A DNA stretch of 44,426 bases, from assembly GCA_902573425.1 (NCBI GenBank), contig CACGJO010000002.1:65877-110302 (forward strand), given 5' to 3'. Made by a program: the position numbers and the translations under genes. Positions 32,698 through 44,164 of the stretch are shown piece after piece. The first letter of the stretch is position 1. Each line of letters opens with the position of its first letter. Source of the stretch: an uncultured Pelagibacteraceae bacterium (GTDB taxonomy: Bacteria > Pseudomonadota > Alphaproteobacteria > Pelagibacterales > Pelagibacteraceae). The notes beneath the pieces were generated by a model. That model was given only the letters and a program-made list of their open reading frames with translations, was not told the origin of the DNA and searched no databases.

Positions 32698-34101
32698 ATG
32701 CCAAAAACTTTATACGATAAAATTTGGGAAGATCATCTTGTACATCAACAAGAAGATGGCACATCTTTACTTTATGTAGATAGACACTTAATTCATGAAG
32801 TAACAAGCCCTCAAGCTTTTGAAGGCTTAAGATTAAATAAAAGAAAAGTTAGACAACCAAAACTTACTTTAGCAGTCGCAGATCATAATGTGCCAACTAC
32901 CGACAGATCCAAAGGAATTAATGACGAAGAATCTAAAGTGCAGGTTGATACTTTAAGAAATAATTGCAAAGAATTTGGAGTTCCACTATTTGACATGAAT
33001 GATAAAAGGCAAGGAATAGTCCATATCATTGGCCCAGAACAAGGCTTTACTCAGCCTGGATCTGTAATTGTTTGTGGAGATAGTCACACAGCTACCCATG
33101 GTGCATTTGGTGCGCTTGCTTTTGGAATTGGAACATCTGAAGTTGAACATGTTCTAGCAACACAAACATTAATTCAAAAAAAATCTAAAAATCTTCTTCT
33201 TAAAGTTGATGGTAAATTACCAATTGGGGTCACAGCCAAAGACATAATTTTAAAAATTATAGGAACAATAGGAACCGCTGGTGGCACAGGATTTGTCATC
33301 GAATACTCAGGAGAAGTTATTAAAAATTTTAGTATGGAAGAAAGAATGACTATTTGTAATATGACAATTGAAGGTGGAGCAAGAGCTGGATTAATTCAAC
33401 CTGACGAAAAAACATTTAACTATTTAAAAAACAGACCAATGTCACCAAAAAATGAAAAATGGACAAAAGCTTTAGAGTACTGGAGCAGACTAAAATCCGA
33501 TGAAGGATGTAATTTTGACAAGGAAGTTATAATAAAAGGAGAGGAAGTAGCACCCCAAGTTACGTGGGGAACATCACCGCAAGATGTAGTCCCTGTTAAT
33601 GGTTCTGTACCAGATCCAAAAAATGAAAAAAATCAAGATAGAAGAGTAGCAATGGAAAGATCTTTAGACTACATGGGACTAAAACCAAACACAAAAATGA
33701 CAGAAATTAAAATTGACAAAGTTTTTATAGGCAGCTGTACGAATGGTAGAATTCAAGATCTAAGGGAGGCCGCAAAGTTGCTTAAAGACAAAAAAATTGC
33801 AAAACATGTTAATGCTATGGTTGTTCCAGGTTCTGGTTTAGTTAAAAATCAAGCCGAGCAAGAAGGTTTAGATAAAATTTTTAAAAACTCAGGTTTTGAA
33901 TGGCGAGAGCCTGGTTGCTCAATGTGCTTAGGAATGAATGAGGACCAGTTAAAACCAAAAGAAAGGTGTGCGTCTACATCAAATAGAAATTTTGAAGGTA
34001 GACAAGGAAGAGGAGGAAGAACTCACCTTGTTAGTCCAGCTATGGCAGCCGCCGCTGCTTTGGATGGCCACCTTTCAGATGTAAGGAAATTTGGTAGTTA
34101 G
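32698..34101 (+). CDS. leuC: 3-isopropylmalate dehydratase large subunit
   Basis: The 467-residue length is typical. The enzyme isomerises 2- to 3-isopropylmalate in leucine synthesis. The aconitase-family landmarks are present: [20 protein letters not shown], the 4Fe-4S cysteines in [13 protein letters not shown] and GCSMCLGMN, and [20 protein letters not shown]. leuD follows by one base. It lies 7 bases after rplS, so leucine genes may share the ribosomal transcript. Confidence 0.97.
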   Translation: MPKTLYDKIWEDHLVHQQEDGTSLLYVDRHLIHEVTSPQAFEGLRLNKRKVRQPKLTLAVADHNVPTTDRSKGINDEESKVQVDTLRNNCKEFGVPLFDMNDKRQGIVHIIGPEQGFTQPGSVIVCGDSHTATHGAFGALAFGIGTSEVEHVLATQTLIQKKSKNLLLKVDGKLPIGVTAKDIILKIIGTIGTAGGTGFVIEYSGEVIKNFSMEERMTICNMTIEGGARAGLIQPDEKTFNYLKNRPMSPKNEKWTKALEYWSRLKSDEGCNFDKEVIIKGEEVAPQVTWGTSPQDVVPVNGSVPDPKNEKNQDRRVAMERSLDYMGLKPNTKMTEIKIDKVFIGSCTNGRIQDLREAAKLLKDKKIAKHVNAMVVPGSGLVKNQAEQEGLDKIFKNSGFEWREPGCSMCLGMNEDQLKPKERCASTSNRNFEGRQGRGGRTHLVSPAMAAAAALDGHLSDVRKFGS

Positions 34102-34102
34102 A

Positions 34103-34702
34103 ATGGATAAATTTAAAAATATTAAAAGTATACCTGCCTACATTTCATTAATGAATATCGATACAGATAAAATAATACCTAAACAATTTTTAAAAACTAT
34201 TAAAAGATCAGGTTTAGGTAAAAATTTATTCTATGAAATGAGATTTGATGAGAAAGGAAAGCCAATTTCAGGTTTCATTTTAGATAATGATCCGTACAAT
34301 AAGTCAAAAATCTTAATAACTGGAAAAAATTTTGGATGTGGATCTTCGAGAGAGCATGCTCCGTGGGCATTACTAGATTTTGGTATTAGAGCAATTATTA
34401 GTGAAAGTTTTGCTGATATTTTTTACAACAATTGTTTCAAAAATGGTATTTTGCCTATAGTTGCAAATCAAAATATTATAAATGAATTGTCAGAATATTC
34501 CTCTAGAAAAGAGAATATTGAGGTAAAGTTAACCGAACAAGAAATTCTATATGGAAATAAATCTTTTAAGTTCGAATTAGATCCATTCAAAAAAAAATGT
34601 TTACAAGAAGGGTTAGATGATATTGCATTATCTCTTAATAAAGCTGAGAGCATCAAAAGTTTTGAAAACAAAATGACACAAGACAAACCTTGGATATTAT
34701 AA
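34103..34702 (+). CDS. leuD: 3-isopropylmalate dehydratase small subunit
   Basis: The 199-residue protein starts at the ATG at 34103; an in-frame GTG at 34091 would run into leuC. NIDTDKIIPKQFLKTI and GKNFGCGSSREHAPWALLDFG are diagnostic for the swivel domain that completes the LeuC active site. C-terminal FELDPFKKKCLQEGLDDI is typical. The gene abuts leuB with no spacer. Confidence 0.97.
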   Translation: MDKFKNIKSIPAYISLMNIDTDKIIPKQFLKTIKRSGLGKNLFYEMRFDEKGKPISGFILDNDPYNKSKILITGKNFGCGSSREHAPWALLDFGIRAIISESFADIFYNNCFKNGILPIVANQNIINELSEYSSRKENIEVKLTEQEILYGNKSFKFELDPFKKKCLQEGLDDIALSLNKAESIKSFENKMTQDKPWIL

Positions 34703-35806
34703 ATGCCTTCAAATCAAAGAAAAATATTACTATTACCGGGGGACGGTATTGGACCAGAAGTAGTTCGTGAAACTAAAAAAGTAATTGACTGGTTTAATAA
34801 AAAAAAATCTTTGGATTTCAAAATTGATCAAGGTTTAATAGGTGGAGCTGCTATTGATGAACATGGTGTACCAATAACAGATGAAGTATTTTATAAAGCA
34901 TTAGAAAGTGATGCGGTTATATTTGGAGCTTGTGGTGGTCCAAAATATGACAAATTAGAATTTTCAAAAAAACCTGAGAGAGCTTTATTAAAATTAAGAA
35001 AAGAACTTAAATTATTCGCAAATTTGAGACCAGCAATTTGTTTTAAACAATTGGTAGATGCTTCAAGCTTAAAGCCAGAAATTGTTTCGGGCCTTGACAT
35101 ACTTATTGTCAGGGAGCTTACAGGTGGAATTTATTTTGGAGAACCAAGAGGGGTCAAACCAATTGAAAATGGGGAAAGAAGAGGAGTTAATACCCATGTC
35201 TATACCACTAAAGAAATAAAAAGAATTGCAAAAGTGGCATTCGAATTGGCTGGGAAAAGAAATAATAAAGTTACTTCTTGTGAAAAATCCAATGTTATGG
35301 AGGCAGGAGTACTTTGGAGAGAAGAAGTTCAAAATTTAAAAGATAACGAGTATAAAAAAATTGATCTTAACCATATGTTAGCTGATAACTGCGCAATGCA
35401 GCTATTAAGAAATCCAAAACAATTTGATGTTATACTTGCAGACAATTTGTTTGGAGATATGTTATCTGACGAAGCAGCTATGCTAACAGGTTCACTAGGT
35501 CTTCTACCTTCAGCATCTTTAGGTGACAAGGATAAAAATGGAAGAACTAGATCTTTATATGAACCAGTGCATGGTTCAGCCCCTGATATTGAGGGAAAAA
35601 ATATTTCAAATCCAATCGCAACGATACTGAGCTTTTCAATGGCTTTAAAATACTCGTTAGGATTAGAAAAAGAGTCTGCACATCTCGACAAAGCTGTTGA
35701 AAAGACCTTGGAAGACGGTTTAAGAACTCCTGATATAATGTCAAAAGGAAAGAAAAAGGTATCAACCTCTGATATGGGTGATGCAATTATATCAAATTTA
35801 AATTAA
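34703..35806 (+). CDS. leuB: 3-isopropylmalate dehydrogenase
   Basis: The 367-residue protein belongs to the isocitrate/isopropylmalate dehydrogenase family. [11 protein letters not shown] opens the chain. [14 protein letters not shown] is the substrate-binding loop with its arginines. [15 protein letters not shown] and [25 protein letters not shown] provide the Tyr and metal-binding Asp residues, and [13 protein letters not shown] is the NAD block. It produces 2-oxoisocaproate. It follows leuD directly and precedes asd by 12 bases. Confidence 0.97.
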   Translation: MPSNQRKILLLPGDGIGPEVVRETKKVIDWFNKKKSLDFKIDQGLIGGAAIDEHGVPITDEVFYKALESDAVIFGACGGPKYDKLEFSKKPERALLKLRKELKLFANLRPAICFKQLVDASSLKPEIVSGLDILIVRELTGGIYFGEPRGVKPIENGERRGVNTHVYTTKEIKRIAKVAFELAGKRNNKVTSCEKSNVMEAGVLWREEVQNLKDNEYKKIDLNHMLADNCAMQLLRNPKQFDVILADNLFGDMLSDEAAMLTGSLGLLPSASLGDKDKNGRTRSLYEPVHGSAPDIEGKNISNPIATILSFSMALKYSLGLEKESAHLDKAVEKTLEDGLRTPDIMSKGKKKVSTSDMGDAIISNLN

Positions 35807-35818
35807 AATAGCCTTAAA

Positions 35819-36826
35819 ATGAATTTTGCGATAATTGGTGCCACCGGCAACGTCGGGAGAAAAACTATTGAAATTTTAGAGAAATCTAATATTCAAATTT
35901 CAAACCTTTTTTTAGTTGCTTCAGAAAAAAGTAAAGGAAAAAAAATTAAATTTAAAGGCAAAGAAATACAAATAGAAAGTCTCAAAACATATGATTTTTC
36001 TAAGGCGCAAATAACTTTTTTTGCCGCTGGAGGAAAAATAGCAGAGGAATGGGTTCCAAAAGCTAGTAAAAAAACTGTTGTTATAGATAATTCTAAAGTA
36101 TTTAGAATGGACAAGGATGTTCCATTGATCGTACCTGAGGTCAATCCTAATAAATTATCAATGTATAAAAATAAAAATATTATTGCTAATCCAAACTGTT
36201 CAACGATACAAATGGTAGTTGCCCTGAAGCCACTACATGAAAACTTTAATATAAAAAGAGTAATAGTCTCCACTTATCAGTCTGTATCTGGTGCAGGGAA
36301 AGCACCTATGGATGAACTTATTAGTCAAACTAAAGAATATTTGGAAGAAAAAAAAATTAATTCTAAAAATTTTACAAAACAAATAGCTTTTAATTTAATA
36401 CCTCATATCGATGAATTTAAGGATGAGGGCTATACCCGTGAAGAATGGAAGATGATTTCTGAAACTAAAAAAATTCTTGATCCAAAAATTAATTTAACAG
36501 CAACCTGTGTAAGAGTTCCTGTTATGATATCTCACGCAGAGTCACTTAATGTCGAATTTGAAAAGTCTTTTGACTTAAAAAAGGTTAGAGATATTTTAGA
36601 TAAAGCAGATGGATGCAAAGTTGTTGATGAAAGGAAAAACGGTGGATATACAACACCAGTAGAGGCAGAAAATAAAAACCTCACCTTTATTTCTAGAATT
36701 AGAAAAGATAACTCGAGAGATAACGCTCTAAATATGTGGGTCGTTTCTGACAATTTACTTAAAGGTGCCGCATTGAATACAGTACAAATTGCTGAAAGGT
36801 TAATTAAAGATTTTTATGGAAAATAA
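35819..36826 (+). CDS. asd: Aspartate-semialdehyde dehydrogenase
   Basis: The 335-residue protein opens with the Rossmann loop IIGATGNVGRKTIEIL. The catalytic Cys127 is in NPNCSTIQMVVAL, and the TYQSVSGAGKAPMDEL block and the HIDEFKDEGYTREEWK block are typical. It reduces aspartyl phosphate to the semialdehyde that feeds lysine/diaminopimelate, threonine and methionine synthesis, and so links to dapF in this window. Its 3' end overlaps sdhC by 11 bases, an uncommon arrangement that ties amino-acid and respiratory genes. Confidence 0.97.
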   Translation: MNFAIIGATGNVGRKTIEILEKSNIQISNLFLVASEKSKGKKIKFKGKEIQIESLKTYDFSKAQITFFAAGGKIAEEWVPKASKKTVVIDNSKVFRMDKDVPLIVPEVNPNKLSMYKNKNIIANPNCSTIQMVVALKPLHENFNIKRVIVSTYQSVSGAGKAPMDELISQTKEYLEEKKINSKNFTKQIAFNLIPHIDEFKDEGYTREEWKMISETKKILDPKINLTATCVRVPVMISHAESLNVEFEKSFDLKKVRDILDKADGCKVVDERKNGGYTTPVEAENKNLTFISRIRKDNSRDNALNMWVVSDNLLKGAALNTVQIAERLIKDFYGK

Positions 36827-37193
36827 TAATAATCCTCTATCACCACATCTTCAGGTTTATAGATGGCATATATCATCCTTACTTTCTATTACACATAGAA
36901 TTGTTGGTATTATAAATTTTTTAAGCATCATCATTATTCTATTTTTATTAATTCTAATTGGTTCGGATAAAAATTTTTTTGAAATTTTTTCTGAAACTTT
37001 TATAGGAAAATTTATTATTATTTCTTTATGTTGGTCTTTCAGTTTTCAAATTTTAAATGAAATAAGACATCTAGCATGGGATATGGGTTATGGATTTGAT
37101 CTAAAAGTATCTTATATATCAGGAATAGCAACTATAATTGGATCTTTTTTATTAGCAATTTTATTTTATTTTATTGGAAAGAATATAATCTGA
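36816..37193 (+). CDS. sdhC: Succinate dehydrogenase cytochrome b556 subunit SdhC
   Basis: The 125-residue protein has three membrane helices. PLSPHLQVYRWHISSLLSITHR is cut in two recognisable parts: the N-terminal PHLQVYR and the quinone-site SITHR (Ser24, His27, Arg28). The third block FQILNEIRHLAWDMG corresponds to the family's FHxxxGIRHLxWDxG. The histidine that normally binds heme b (E. coli His84) is Gln78 here, and the Gly after it is Glu82; the following His85 is kept. SdhC and SdhD anchor SdhAB and reduce ubiquinone. The start overlaps asd. Confidence 0.93.
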   Translation: MENNNNPLSPHLQVYRWHISSLLSITHRIVGIINFLSIIIILFLLILIGSDKNFFEIFSETFIGKFIIISLCWSFSFQILNEIRHLAWDMGYGFDLKVSYISGIATIIGSFLLAILFYFIGKNII

Positions 37194-37194
37194 A

Positions 37195-37518
37195 ATGATC
37201 AAAGCAACTCGTAAATGGTTAACAATTAAAATTTCCTCAGGATTACTAATTCCTTTTATGGCCTGGTTTATTATAAACCTTGTAACCGCATTTAATGCTA
37301 ATAATTCTCAATTAATAGATTTTGCCTCAAGCATTACAACTAAAATTTTGATGTCTATATTTATAATATTAGCCTTCACCTTTTATACACTTACAATAAG
37401 CGAGGTTTTTGAAGACTATATTAACAACTTAAAACTCAAAAATGCCGCAAATAGATTACTTGTTTTATTTAGTATAATAATCACATTAGTATTATTATTT
37501 TTTTTAATTAAAACTTAA
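37195..37518 (+). CDS. sdhD: Succinate dehydrogenase membrane anchor subunit SdhD
   Basis: The 107-residue protein has three hydrophobic helices. Recognisable parts are [20 protein letters not shown] near the start and the EVFEDYINN block, which matches the conserved D-Y of SdhD (Asp74-Tyr75). There is no histidine in the whole protein; the position of the heme-b ligand (11 residues before the Asp; E. coli His71) is Phe63, with Tyr64 next to it. Identity is supported by topology and position between sdhC and sdhA. Confidence 0.9.
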   Translation: MIKATRKWLTIKISSGLLIPFMAWFIINLVTAFNANNSQLIDFASSITTKILMSIFIILAFTFYTLTISEVFEDYINNLKLKNAANRLLVLFSIIITLVLLFFLIKT

Positions 37519-37523
37519 TTTTT

Positions 37524-39299
37524 ATGAGCAAATATAAAATTATAGATCATGAATATGATGTTGTAGTTCTCGGAGCCGGAGGATCAGGTTTAAGAGCTGC
37601 TGTTGGACTTTCAGAGTCAGGTTTAAAAACCGCATGTATATCGAAAGTGTTTCCAACAAGAAGTCATACTTCAGCAGCGCAAGGAGGTATATCTGCCGCC
37701 CTTGGAAATATGGGAGAAGATGATTGGAGATGGCACATGTACGATACAGTCAAAGGATCTGATTGGCTAGGAGATCAAGATGCAATCGAGCACCTTTGTA
37801 AAGAGGCACCCAAAGCTGTCATCGAATTAGAAAAATATGGTGTACCGTTTAGCAGAACAAAGGAAGGAAAAATTTATCAACGTGCTTTTGGAGGTATGAC
37901 TAAAAATTATGGAAATGACTCAGTACAAAGAACATGTGCTGCTGCTGACAGAACGGGACACGCAATTTTACATACTTTATATGGACAAGCTTTAAAACAT
38001 AACACCGAATTTTTTATAGAGTATTTTGCTTTAGATCTTTTAATGAAAAACGGAGAGTGCAAAGGATTAATAGCTTGGAATTTGAATGATGGAACTATTC
38101 ACAGATTTAGATCACACATAACTATTATCGCAACTGGTGGGTACGGCAAAGTTTATTACACCGCAACATCTGCCCATACTTGTACTGGTGACGGAAATGC
38201 TATGGCTTTAAGAGCGGGTCTTCCATTACAAGATATGGAGTTTGTTCAATTTCATCCTACAGGGATTTACGGAGTTGGAACATTAATATCCGAAGGTGTT
38301 AGAGGTGAAGGTGGCTTTCTTTTAAATTCAAAAGGAGAAAGATTCATGGAGAAGTATGCTCCAAAGGCAAAAGATTTAGCCTCGAGGGACGTAGTTAGCA
38401 GATCAATAGCAGTTGAGATCAACGAAGGTAGAGGGGTTGGAAAAAATAAAGACTATGTGAATCTTCATCTAGATCATTTAGACCCAAAAGTTATCGAAGA
38501 AAGATTACCTGGAATAGCGGAGTCTGCCAAAACTTTTTGTGAGGTTGACGTAAGAAAGGATCCAATTCCAGTAGTTCCAACAGTACATTATAATATGGGA
38601 GGAATACCAACAAATTACAAAGCAGAAGTTTTGACATTAAATGGCAAAGAGTCCACAGTCCCTGGGTTGATGGCGATAGGAGAGGCAGCGTGTGTTTCAG
38701 TTCATGGTGCAAATAGATTAGGATCAAACTCTTTAATCGATCTGGTAGTTTTTGGAAAATCTGCCGCAAATAGAGCTGCTGAGCTCGTAAAACCTGGTAC
38801 TCCTCATGAAGAATTATCACAAAGTGAAACAGATAAGTGTTTAGATCGTTTTGATAAGCTTCGAAACTCCAATGGATCTACAAAAACTTCTGAGCTAAGA
38901 TTATCTATGCAGAAAACTATGCAATCTAAATGTGCTGTTTTTAGAACAGAAAAAACCTTAAAGGAGGGAATGGACCAAATAAGAAAACCTTTCGAGGGCA
39001 TGGAAGATATATCAGTTACAGACAAATCATTATTATTTAATACAGATCTAGTTGAGACTCTTGAGTTTGATAACTTAATAAGGCAAGCAATGACCACAAT
39101 AGACTCAGCTTACCATAGAAAAGAGAGCAGAGGAGCTCATGCAAGAGAAGATTATAAAAAAAGAGATGACAAAAAATATATGACCCATACTTTAGCCTGG
39201 CAAAAGGGAAGTGATGTAAAAGTAGATTATAGACCAGTGCATTCAAAAACTTTAACAAATGATGTACAATATTTTCCACCAAGAGAAAGAGTTTATTAA
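37524..39299 (+). CDS. sdhA: Succinate dehydrogenase flavoprotein subunit SdhA
   Basis: The 591-residue length is standard. [20 protein letters not shown] is the FAD loop, and the covalent FAD histidine lies in [12 protein letters not shown]. Active-site blocks [24 protein letters not shown] and [18 protein letters not shown] are intact. It oxidises succinate to fumarate in the TCA cycle. Its stop codon overlaps the sdhB start by one base. Confidence 0.98.
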   Translation: MSKYKIIDHEYDVVVLGAGGSGLRAAVGLSESGLKTACISKVFPTRSHTSAAQGGISAALGNMGEDDWRWHMYDTVKGSDWLGDQDAIEHLCKEAPKAVIELEKYGVPFSRTKEGKIYQRAFGGMTKNYGNDSVQRTCAAADRTGHAILHTLYGQALKHNTEFFIEYFALDLLMKNGECKGLIAWNLNDGTIHRFRSHITIIATGGYGKVYYTATSAHTCTGDGNAMALRAGLPLQDMEFVQFHPTGIYGVGTLISEGVRGEGGFLLNSKGERFMEKYAPKAKDLASRDVVSRSIAVEINEGRGVGKNKDYVNLHLDHLDPKVIEERLPGIAESAKTFCEVDVRKDPIPVVPTVHYNMGGIPTNYKAEVLTLNGKESTVPGLMAIGEAACVSVHGANRLGSNSLIDLVVFGKSAANRAAELVKPGTPHEELSQSETDKCLDRFDKLRNSNGSTKTSELRLSMQKTMQSKCAVFRTEKTLKEGMDQIRKPFEGMEDISVTDKSLLFNTDLVETLEFDNLIRQAMTTIDSAYHRKESRGAHAREDYKKRDDKKYMTHTLAWQKGSDVKVDYRPVHSKTLTNDVQYFPPRERVY

Positions 39300-40075
39300 T
39301 GGTTCAGTTTAGCCTTCCTCAAAATTCAAAAATTTTAAAAGGCAAATATTTTAAAGACAAATCAGGATCAACAAATATCAAAAAAGTTAACGTTTATAGA
39401 TGGAGCCCATCTAGCAAGGAAAATCCAAGAATTGATACCTTCGAAATAAATATTAAAGAATGTGGACCAAAAGTTCTAGATATACTTTTCAAAATTAAAA
39501 ATGAAATAGATCCTAGCTTGACCTTCAGAAGGTCTTGTGCTCATGGTGTTTGCGGTTCTTGCGCAATGAATGTTGATGGAGTCAATACTTTATCTTGTAT
39601 AAAATCTCATTCTGATATTAAAGGAGATTTAAATATTTACCCTTTACCTCATTTGAAGGTAGTTAAGGATTTAGTTGGTGATCTAAGCACTCTATATAAA
39701 CAATATGAGTCTGTCGAACCATGGCTTAAAACAACAGCTGGGGAAAAAACATCAGTTGAAATTCAACAGTCTCAAGAAGATAGAGCAAAATTAGACGGCT
39801 ACTATGAATGCATACTTTGTGCTTGTTGTTCGACTTCATGCCCAAGTTATTGGTGGAATGGCGACAAATATTTAGGACCAGCTGTTTTATTACAAGCTTA
39901 TAGATGGATTACAGATAGCAGAGATCAAGAAAGAAAAGCTAGACTTAAAAAAGTTGCAGATGAATTAAAACTATATAGGTGCCATACAATAATGAATTGT
40001 ACTAGTTCATGTCCTAAGGGTTTAAATCCAGCTAAAGCAATAGCATCTATTAAAAAAATGCTTGCAACAAGTTAA
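39299..40075 (+). CDS. sdhB: Succinate dehydrogenase iron-sulfur subunit SdhB
   Basis: The 258-residue protein has an N-terminal ferredoxin domain with [18 protein letters not shown] and a later LSC (2Fe-2S). The C-terminal domain has [16 protein letters not shown] and [17 protein letters not shown] for the 4Fe-4S and 3Fe-4S clusters. It passes electrons from SdhA to quinone at SdhCD. All cluster cysteines look intact, in contrast to the lost heme ligands in the anchor. Confidence 0.98.
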   Translation: MVQFSLPQNSKILKGKYFKDKSGSTNIKKVNVYRWSPSSKENPRIDTFEINIKECGPKVLDILFKIKNEIDPSLTFRRSCAHGVCGSCAMNVDGVNTLSCIKSHSDIKGDLNIYPLPHLKVVKDLVGDLSTLYKQYESVEPWLKTTAGEKTSVEIQQSQEDRAKLDGYYECILCACCSTSCPSYWWNGDKYLGPAVLLQAYRWITDSRDQERKARLKKVADELKLYRCHTIMNCTSSCPKGLNPAKAIASIKKMLATS

Positions 40076-40098
40076 AACCTTAATTAATCATTGTTGCA

Positions 40099-41592
40099 AT
40101 GAACGTAATAAAGCATTTTGTAAATGGCCAACTATTTGACGGAAACTCAAAAAGAAAAGGTAAAGTTTTTAATCCTGCTACAGGTGACCAAAGTTCTGAA
40201 GTAAATTTTGCAACAACCACTGATGTTAATATTGCTGTAGATGCTGCAAAAAAAGCATTTGTATCTTGGTCACAAAAAACACCTTTATTTAGAGCGAGAA
40301 TACTTTTTAAATTTAAAGAATTAATCGAAAAAAATTCAGATGAATTAACAAAATTAATAGTTTCTGAGCATGGAAAAGTTTATGAGGATGCAAGAGGATC
40401 TTTAACTAGAGGTTTAGAGGTTGTTGAGTTCGCCTGTGGCATTCCCCAGCTATTAAAAGGAGAATTTACAGAAAATGTTGGAACAAATGTAGATAGTTGG
40501 TCAACTAGACAACCTCTCGGTATATGTGCTGGCATCACTCCTTTCAATTTTCCAGCGATGGTTCCAATGTGGATGTTCCCCATTTCAATTGCCTGCGGAA
40601 ATACATTTATTTTAAAGCCCTCTGAAAAAGACCCATCTTGTTCAATGAGATTAGCAGAATTATTTATGGAAGCGGGATTACCCAAAGGAGTTTTTAATGT
40701 TGTAAATGGAGATAAAGAAGCAGTTGATGCAATAATAAATAATAGAGATATTTCAGCAGTTAGTTTTGTTGGGTCAACACCAATAGCAAAATATATTTAT
40801 GAAAATTGTGCAAAAAATGAAAAAAGAGTTCAAGCACTTGGAGGTGCTAAAAACCATTGTGTGGTTATGCCGGATGCAGATCTCGATCAAGCTGTGAATG
40901 GTTTAATGGGGGCTGCATATGGCTCAGCTGGGGAAAGATGTATGGCACAGTCAGTTGCTGTCGCTGTTGGAAAAATTGCAGATCCTTTAGTCAAAAACTT
41001 ATCTAAAAAAGTCGAAGCACTTAAAGTTGGACCCGGATTAGATAAAAAATCTGAAATGGGACCATTAGTTACTCAAGCCCATCTAGAAAAAGTTAAAGGC
41101 TACGTCGATATAGGAGTTAAAGAAGGGGCCAAACTAGTTGTAGATGGGAGAAATCTTAAATTACAAGGATATGAAAAAGGTTTTTATATGGGGGGATGTT
41201 TATTTGATCAAGTTACAAAGAGTATGCGTATTTATAAAGAAGAAATATTTGGACCAGTTTTATCAGTTGTAAGAGCAAAAAATTATGAAGAGGCGCTAAA
41301 ATTAGTCAATGATCATGAATTCGGAAACGGTGTGAGTATTTTTACGAGAGATGGTGATACCGGACGATCATTTGCCAGTAATGTTCAAATTGGAATGGTT
41401 GGAATAAACATACCTATACCTGTGCCTATGGCATTTCATAGTTTTGGAGGATGGAAAAGATCCCTTTTTGGTGATCAACACATGCACGGACCTGAAGGGA
41501 TAAGATTTTATACTAAATTAAAAACTATAACATCTAGATGGCCATCAGGTATTAAGTCTGATCCAGAATTTATAATGCCAACAATGAAATAA
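40099..41592 (+). CDS. mmsA: CoA-acylating methylmalonate-semialdehyde dehydrogenase
   Basis: The 497-residue protein is an aldehyde dehydrogenase of the MmsA branch. [19 protein letters not shown] and [12 protein letters not shown] form the NAD site. [15 protein letters not shown], with Asn in place of the usual Glu region, and nucleophile Cys281 in GERCMAQS are diagnostic. It converts (methyl)malonate semialdehyde to propionyl-CoA or acetyl-CoA in valine, myo-inositol, beta-alanine or 3-hydroxypropionate routes. It sits between sdhB (23-base gap) and mdh (2-base gap), which suggests a link to TCA metabolism. Confidence 0.95.
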   Translation: MNVIKHFVNGQLFDGNSKRKGKVFNPATGDQSSEVNFATTTDVNIAVDAAKKAFVSWSQKTPLFRARILFKFKELIEKNSDELTKLIVSEHGKVYEDARGSLTRGLEVVEFACGIPQLLKGEFTENVGTNVDSWSTRQPLGICAGITPFNFPAMVPMWMFPISIACGNTFILKPSEKDPSCSMRLAELFMEAGLPKGVFNVVNGDKEAVDAIINNRDISAVSFVGSTPIAKYIYENCAKNEKRVQALGGAKNHCVVMPDADLDQAVNGLMGAAYGSAGERCMAQSVAVAVGKIADPLVKNLSKKVEALKVGPGLDKKSEMGPLVTQAHLEKVKGYVDIGVKEGAKLVVDGRNLKLQGYEKGFYMGGCLFDQVTKSMRIYKEEIFGPVLSVVRAKNYEEALKLVNDHEFGNGVSIFTRDGDTGRSFASNVQIGMVGINIPIPVPMAFHSFGGWKRSLFGDQHMHGPEGIRFYTKLKTITSRWPSGIKSDPEFIMPTMK

Positions 41593-41594
41593 AA

Positions 41595-42557
41595 ATGAAA
41601 AAAAAAATTTCTTTAATAGGAGCGGGGCAAATTGGGGGAACACTTGCTCATCTAATTGCTTTAAAAGAATTAGCCGATGTTGTTTTGTTTGATGTTGCAG
41701 AAGGACTTGCGAAAGGTAAAGCGTTGGATATTGCACAATCATCAGGAGTCAGTGGTTTCAATTCAAGTATAATTGGTACAAATAATTATGAAGATATTAA
41801 AAATTCTGATGTAATTATTATAACTGCGGGAGTTCCAAGAAAGCCTGGAATGAGTAGAGACGATCTTCTCGGTATAAATTTAAAAATTATCAAACAAGTA
41901 GCGGAAGGGATTAAAACAAATTCGCCCAACTCTTTCGTAATTTGTATAACTAATCCGTTAGATGTAATTGTTATGGCACTTCAAAAGTACTCAAAGTTAT
42001 CTACATCTAACATAGTTGGTATGGCAGGTATATTAGATACGTCTAGATTTAAATATTTTTTATCCCAAGAATTAAAAGTTCCAATTAATAAAATTAATTC
42101 TTTAGTTCTTGGCGGTCATGGAGACACGATGGTTCCTACATTTAATCATACCATAGTGGATGGAAAATCTTTATCACAGCTTGTAAAAGATAAAAAAATC
42201 TCAGCAGAAAAATTGGATACAATAATTGATAGAACAAGAAAAGGAGGAGCCGAAATAGTAAAATTTCTAAAGACAGGGTCTGCATTCTATGCTCCAGCTG
42301 CATCAGGGGTTGAGATGGCAGAGTCATATATTAAAAATTTAAAAAAAACATTGCCTTGCGCAGCTTATTTAAATGGTGAATACAATATAAAAGGATTATA
42401 CGTAGGTGTGCCAGTTGTAATTGGAAAAAATGGAGTTGAAAAGGTTTTAGAGATAGAATTAAATGAAGAAGAAAAAAATAATTTTAAGATATCTGTTCAA
42501 GCAGTAGAAGAATTATTTGAATCAGCTAGGAAAATTGATCCAGATTTATCAAATTAA
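41595..42557 (+). CDS. mdh: Malate dehydrogenase (LDH-like type)
   Basis: The 320-residue protein has the NAD loop [17 protein letters not shown], the substrate loop [26 protein letters not shown], and the catalytic His in [10 protein letters not shown]. Arg in RKPGMSR is the malate/oxaloacetate specificity residue. It oxidises malate to oxaloacetate. In many alphaproteobacteria sucCD follows; here a membrane protein gene follows instead. Confidence 0.97.
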   Translation: MKKKISLIGAGQIGGTLAHLIALKELADVVLFDVAEGLAKGKALDIAQSSGVSGFNSSIIGTNNYEDIKNSDVIIITAGVPRKPGMSRDDLLGINLKIIKQVAEGIKTNSPNSFVICITNPLDVIVMALQKYSKLSTSNIVGMAGILDTSRFKYFLSQELKVPINKINSLVLGGHGDTMVPTFNHTIVDGKSLSQLVKDKKISAEKLDTIIDRTRKGGAEIVKFLKTGSAFYAPAASGVEMAESYIKNLKKTLPCAAYLNGEYNIKGLYVGVPVVIGKNGVEKVLEIELNEEEKNNFKISVQAVEELFESARKIDPDLSN

Positions 42558-42577
42558 TTTTTAATTTTTTAAAATCT

Positions 42578-44155
42578 ATGAAGGAAAGAGCACTTATTAA
42601 TAAAAATAATTTTTATATTTTTCTTCTTTTTTCTATTTCGATTTTAATAAACAATCATTACGCAAATCTTGGTGCCTTTCCAGTCGACACATTTCTTCAT
42701 TTTGATCTAGGCTTCAAAATTCTGAAAGGCATGGTTCCTTTTTCTGATATTTGGATGGTTACTGGACTAGTTGTAAATTATATCCAAGCTCTCTTTTTTT
42801 ATATTTTAGGAATTAGTTGGTTAAGTTATGTTCTTCATGCATCAATTTTTAATTGTATAATTACTTTAAGTACATATTTTTTATTAAAAGATTTTAAAAT
42901 TAATACAAACTACTGTTTTATTTACTCAATTTTTTTTGCAATTTTAGCCTACCCTTCTAGTGGCACCCCTTTTGTAGATCACCATTCAACTTTTTTCTCT
43001 CTTTTGGGACTTTATTCTCTTTTGTTAGCAATTAAGAATAATAAAAAAATATTTTGGTTTTTAATTCCTATTTTTTTTGGACTAGGTTTCCTTTCCAAAC
43101 AAGTACCAGCTTCCTACATCATATTATCTGTTTTTTTTATATTAACTTTCTACTCGTATGTTTATAAAAAAAAGGAATTTATTAAATTTATTATATATGG
43201 TTCTTTGGTTTTTTTATTATTTATTTTTATTTTTGGTTTTCTAGCAGGTATCAAATTTGAAAATTTTTTAAATCAATATATTCTATATCCAACTACCATT
43301 GGGCAATCAAGAGTTGACAATATAGATTTAGGATTTACATTTCAAAAGTTAATATTTCATTTCAAATTTATACACATTGCTATTTTGCCAATATTATTTT
43401 TTAATTTAAAAAAAATAGCCATATCTAAAAAATATATGGAGAACAAAAATTTCTTCTATTTTTTAATAATTTTATCCTTTACTTATTGTCTGGTACTTCA
43501 TCAGTTGTTAACAAAAAACCAAACTTATATATTTTTCATAATACCTATTTTAGTAGCTTTCTCCCACCGGGTTTTGAACGGCGAAAATATAAAAAGAAAA
43601 AATTTGCTTTTATTTAGTCTTATATTTTTTTGTTTTTTCGTAACAATCAAATATCATTTAAGATTTAATGAAGGGAGAAAATTTCATGACCTATCGTCTG
43701 TAGATTTATCCAAGTCAATTCCAGCAGAAAAAATTGACAAAAAACTATCAGGTCTTAATTGGATCTCACCTGAATACAAAAATAATGTAGAGCAAGAAAT
43801 CAATTTAATAATTGATATAAAAAAATATTTAGAAACAGATAAAAGAAATAAAATGGTTGTTACCCACTATTCTTTTTTAGCAACGATTTTAAATGAAAAT
43901 TATTTTACACCAACTATTGGTTTTCCAAATGACGGTTCTACATACCCAATTAAAAAAAATAAGTTCGTTAGGCACTATAAGAATTTAATTATAAATGGTA
44001 TCAAAAAAAATAATATAGAAGTAATTTATATTATACATCCTATACAAAAAGAGAGTATTTATGACTATATAGACGAAACTTGTTTTAAAGAGGAAGTTAT
44101 TTTTGATGAGCTAAAAAGCTATAAAGTATTAAAATGCAATGATTTAAATGATTAG
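42578..44155 (+). CDS. Large membrane protein, GT-C glycosyltransferase-like
   Basis: The 525-residue protein has about ten hydrophobic segments (within residues 12-365) and a hydrophilic C-terminal part of roughly 150 residues. A first loop reads GAFPVDTFLHFDLGFKILKG, then MVPFSDIWM, which resembles the acidic loop of membrane GT-C transferases (GT39/ArnT type) after helix one. PFVDHHSTFFS lies in a second loop. This suggests sugar transfer from a polyprenyl carrier to an envelope acceptor in the periplasm. The substrate is unknown, and other polytopic families cannot be excluded. It lies 20 bases after mdh. Confidence 0.65.
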   Translation: MKERALINKNNFYIFLLFSISILINNHYANLGAFPVDTFLHFDLGFKILKGMVPFSDIWMVTGLVVNYIQALFFYILGISWLSYVLHASIFNCIITLSTYFLLKDFKINTNYCFIYSIFFAILAYPSSGTPFVDHHSTFFSLLGLYSLLLAIKNNKKIFWFLIPIFFGLGFLSKQVPASYIILSVFFILTFYSYVYKKKEFIKFIIYGSLVFLLFIFIFGFLAGIKFENFLNQYILYPTTIGQSRVDNIDLGFTFQKLIFHFKFIHIAILPILFFNLKKIAISKKYMENKNFFYFLIILSFTYCLVLHQLLTKNQTYIFFIIPILVAFSHRVLNGENIKRKNLLLFSLIFFCFFVTIKYHLRFNEGRKFHDLSSVDLSKSIPAEKIDKKLSGLNWISPEYKNNVEQEINLIIDIKKYLETDKRNKMVVTHYSFLATILNENYFTPTIGFPNDGSTYPIKKNKFVRHYKNLIINGIKKNNIEVIYIIHPIQKESIYDYIDETCFKEEVIFDELKSYKVLKCNDLND

Positions 44156-44164
44156 TTATTAAAA

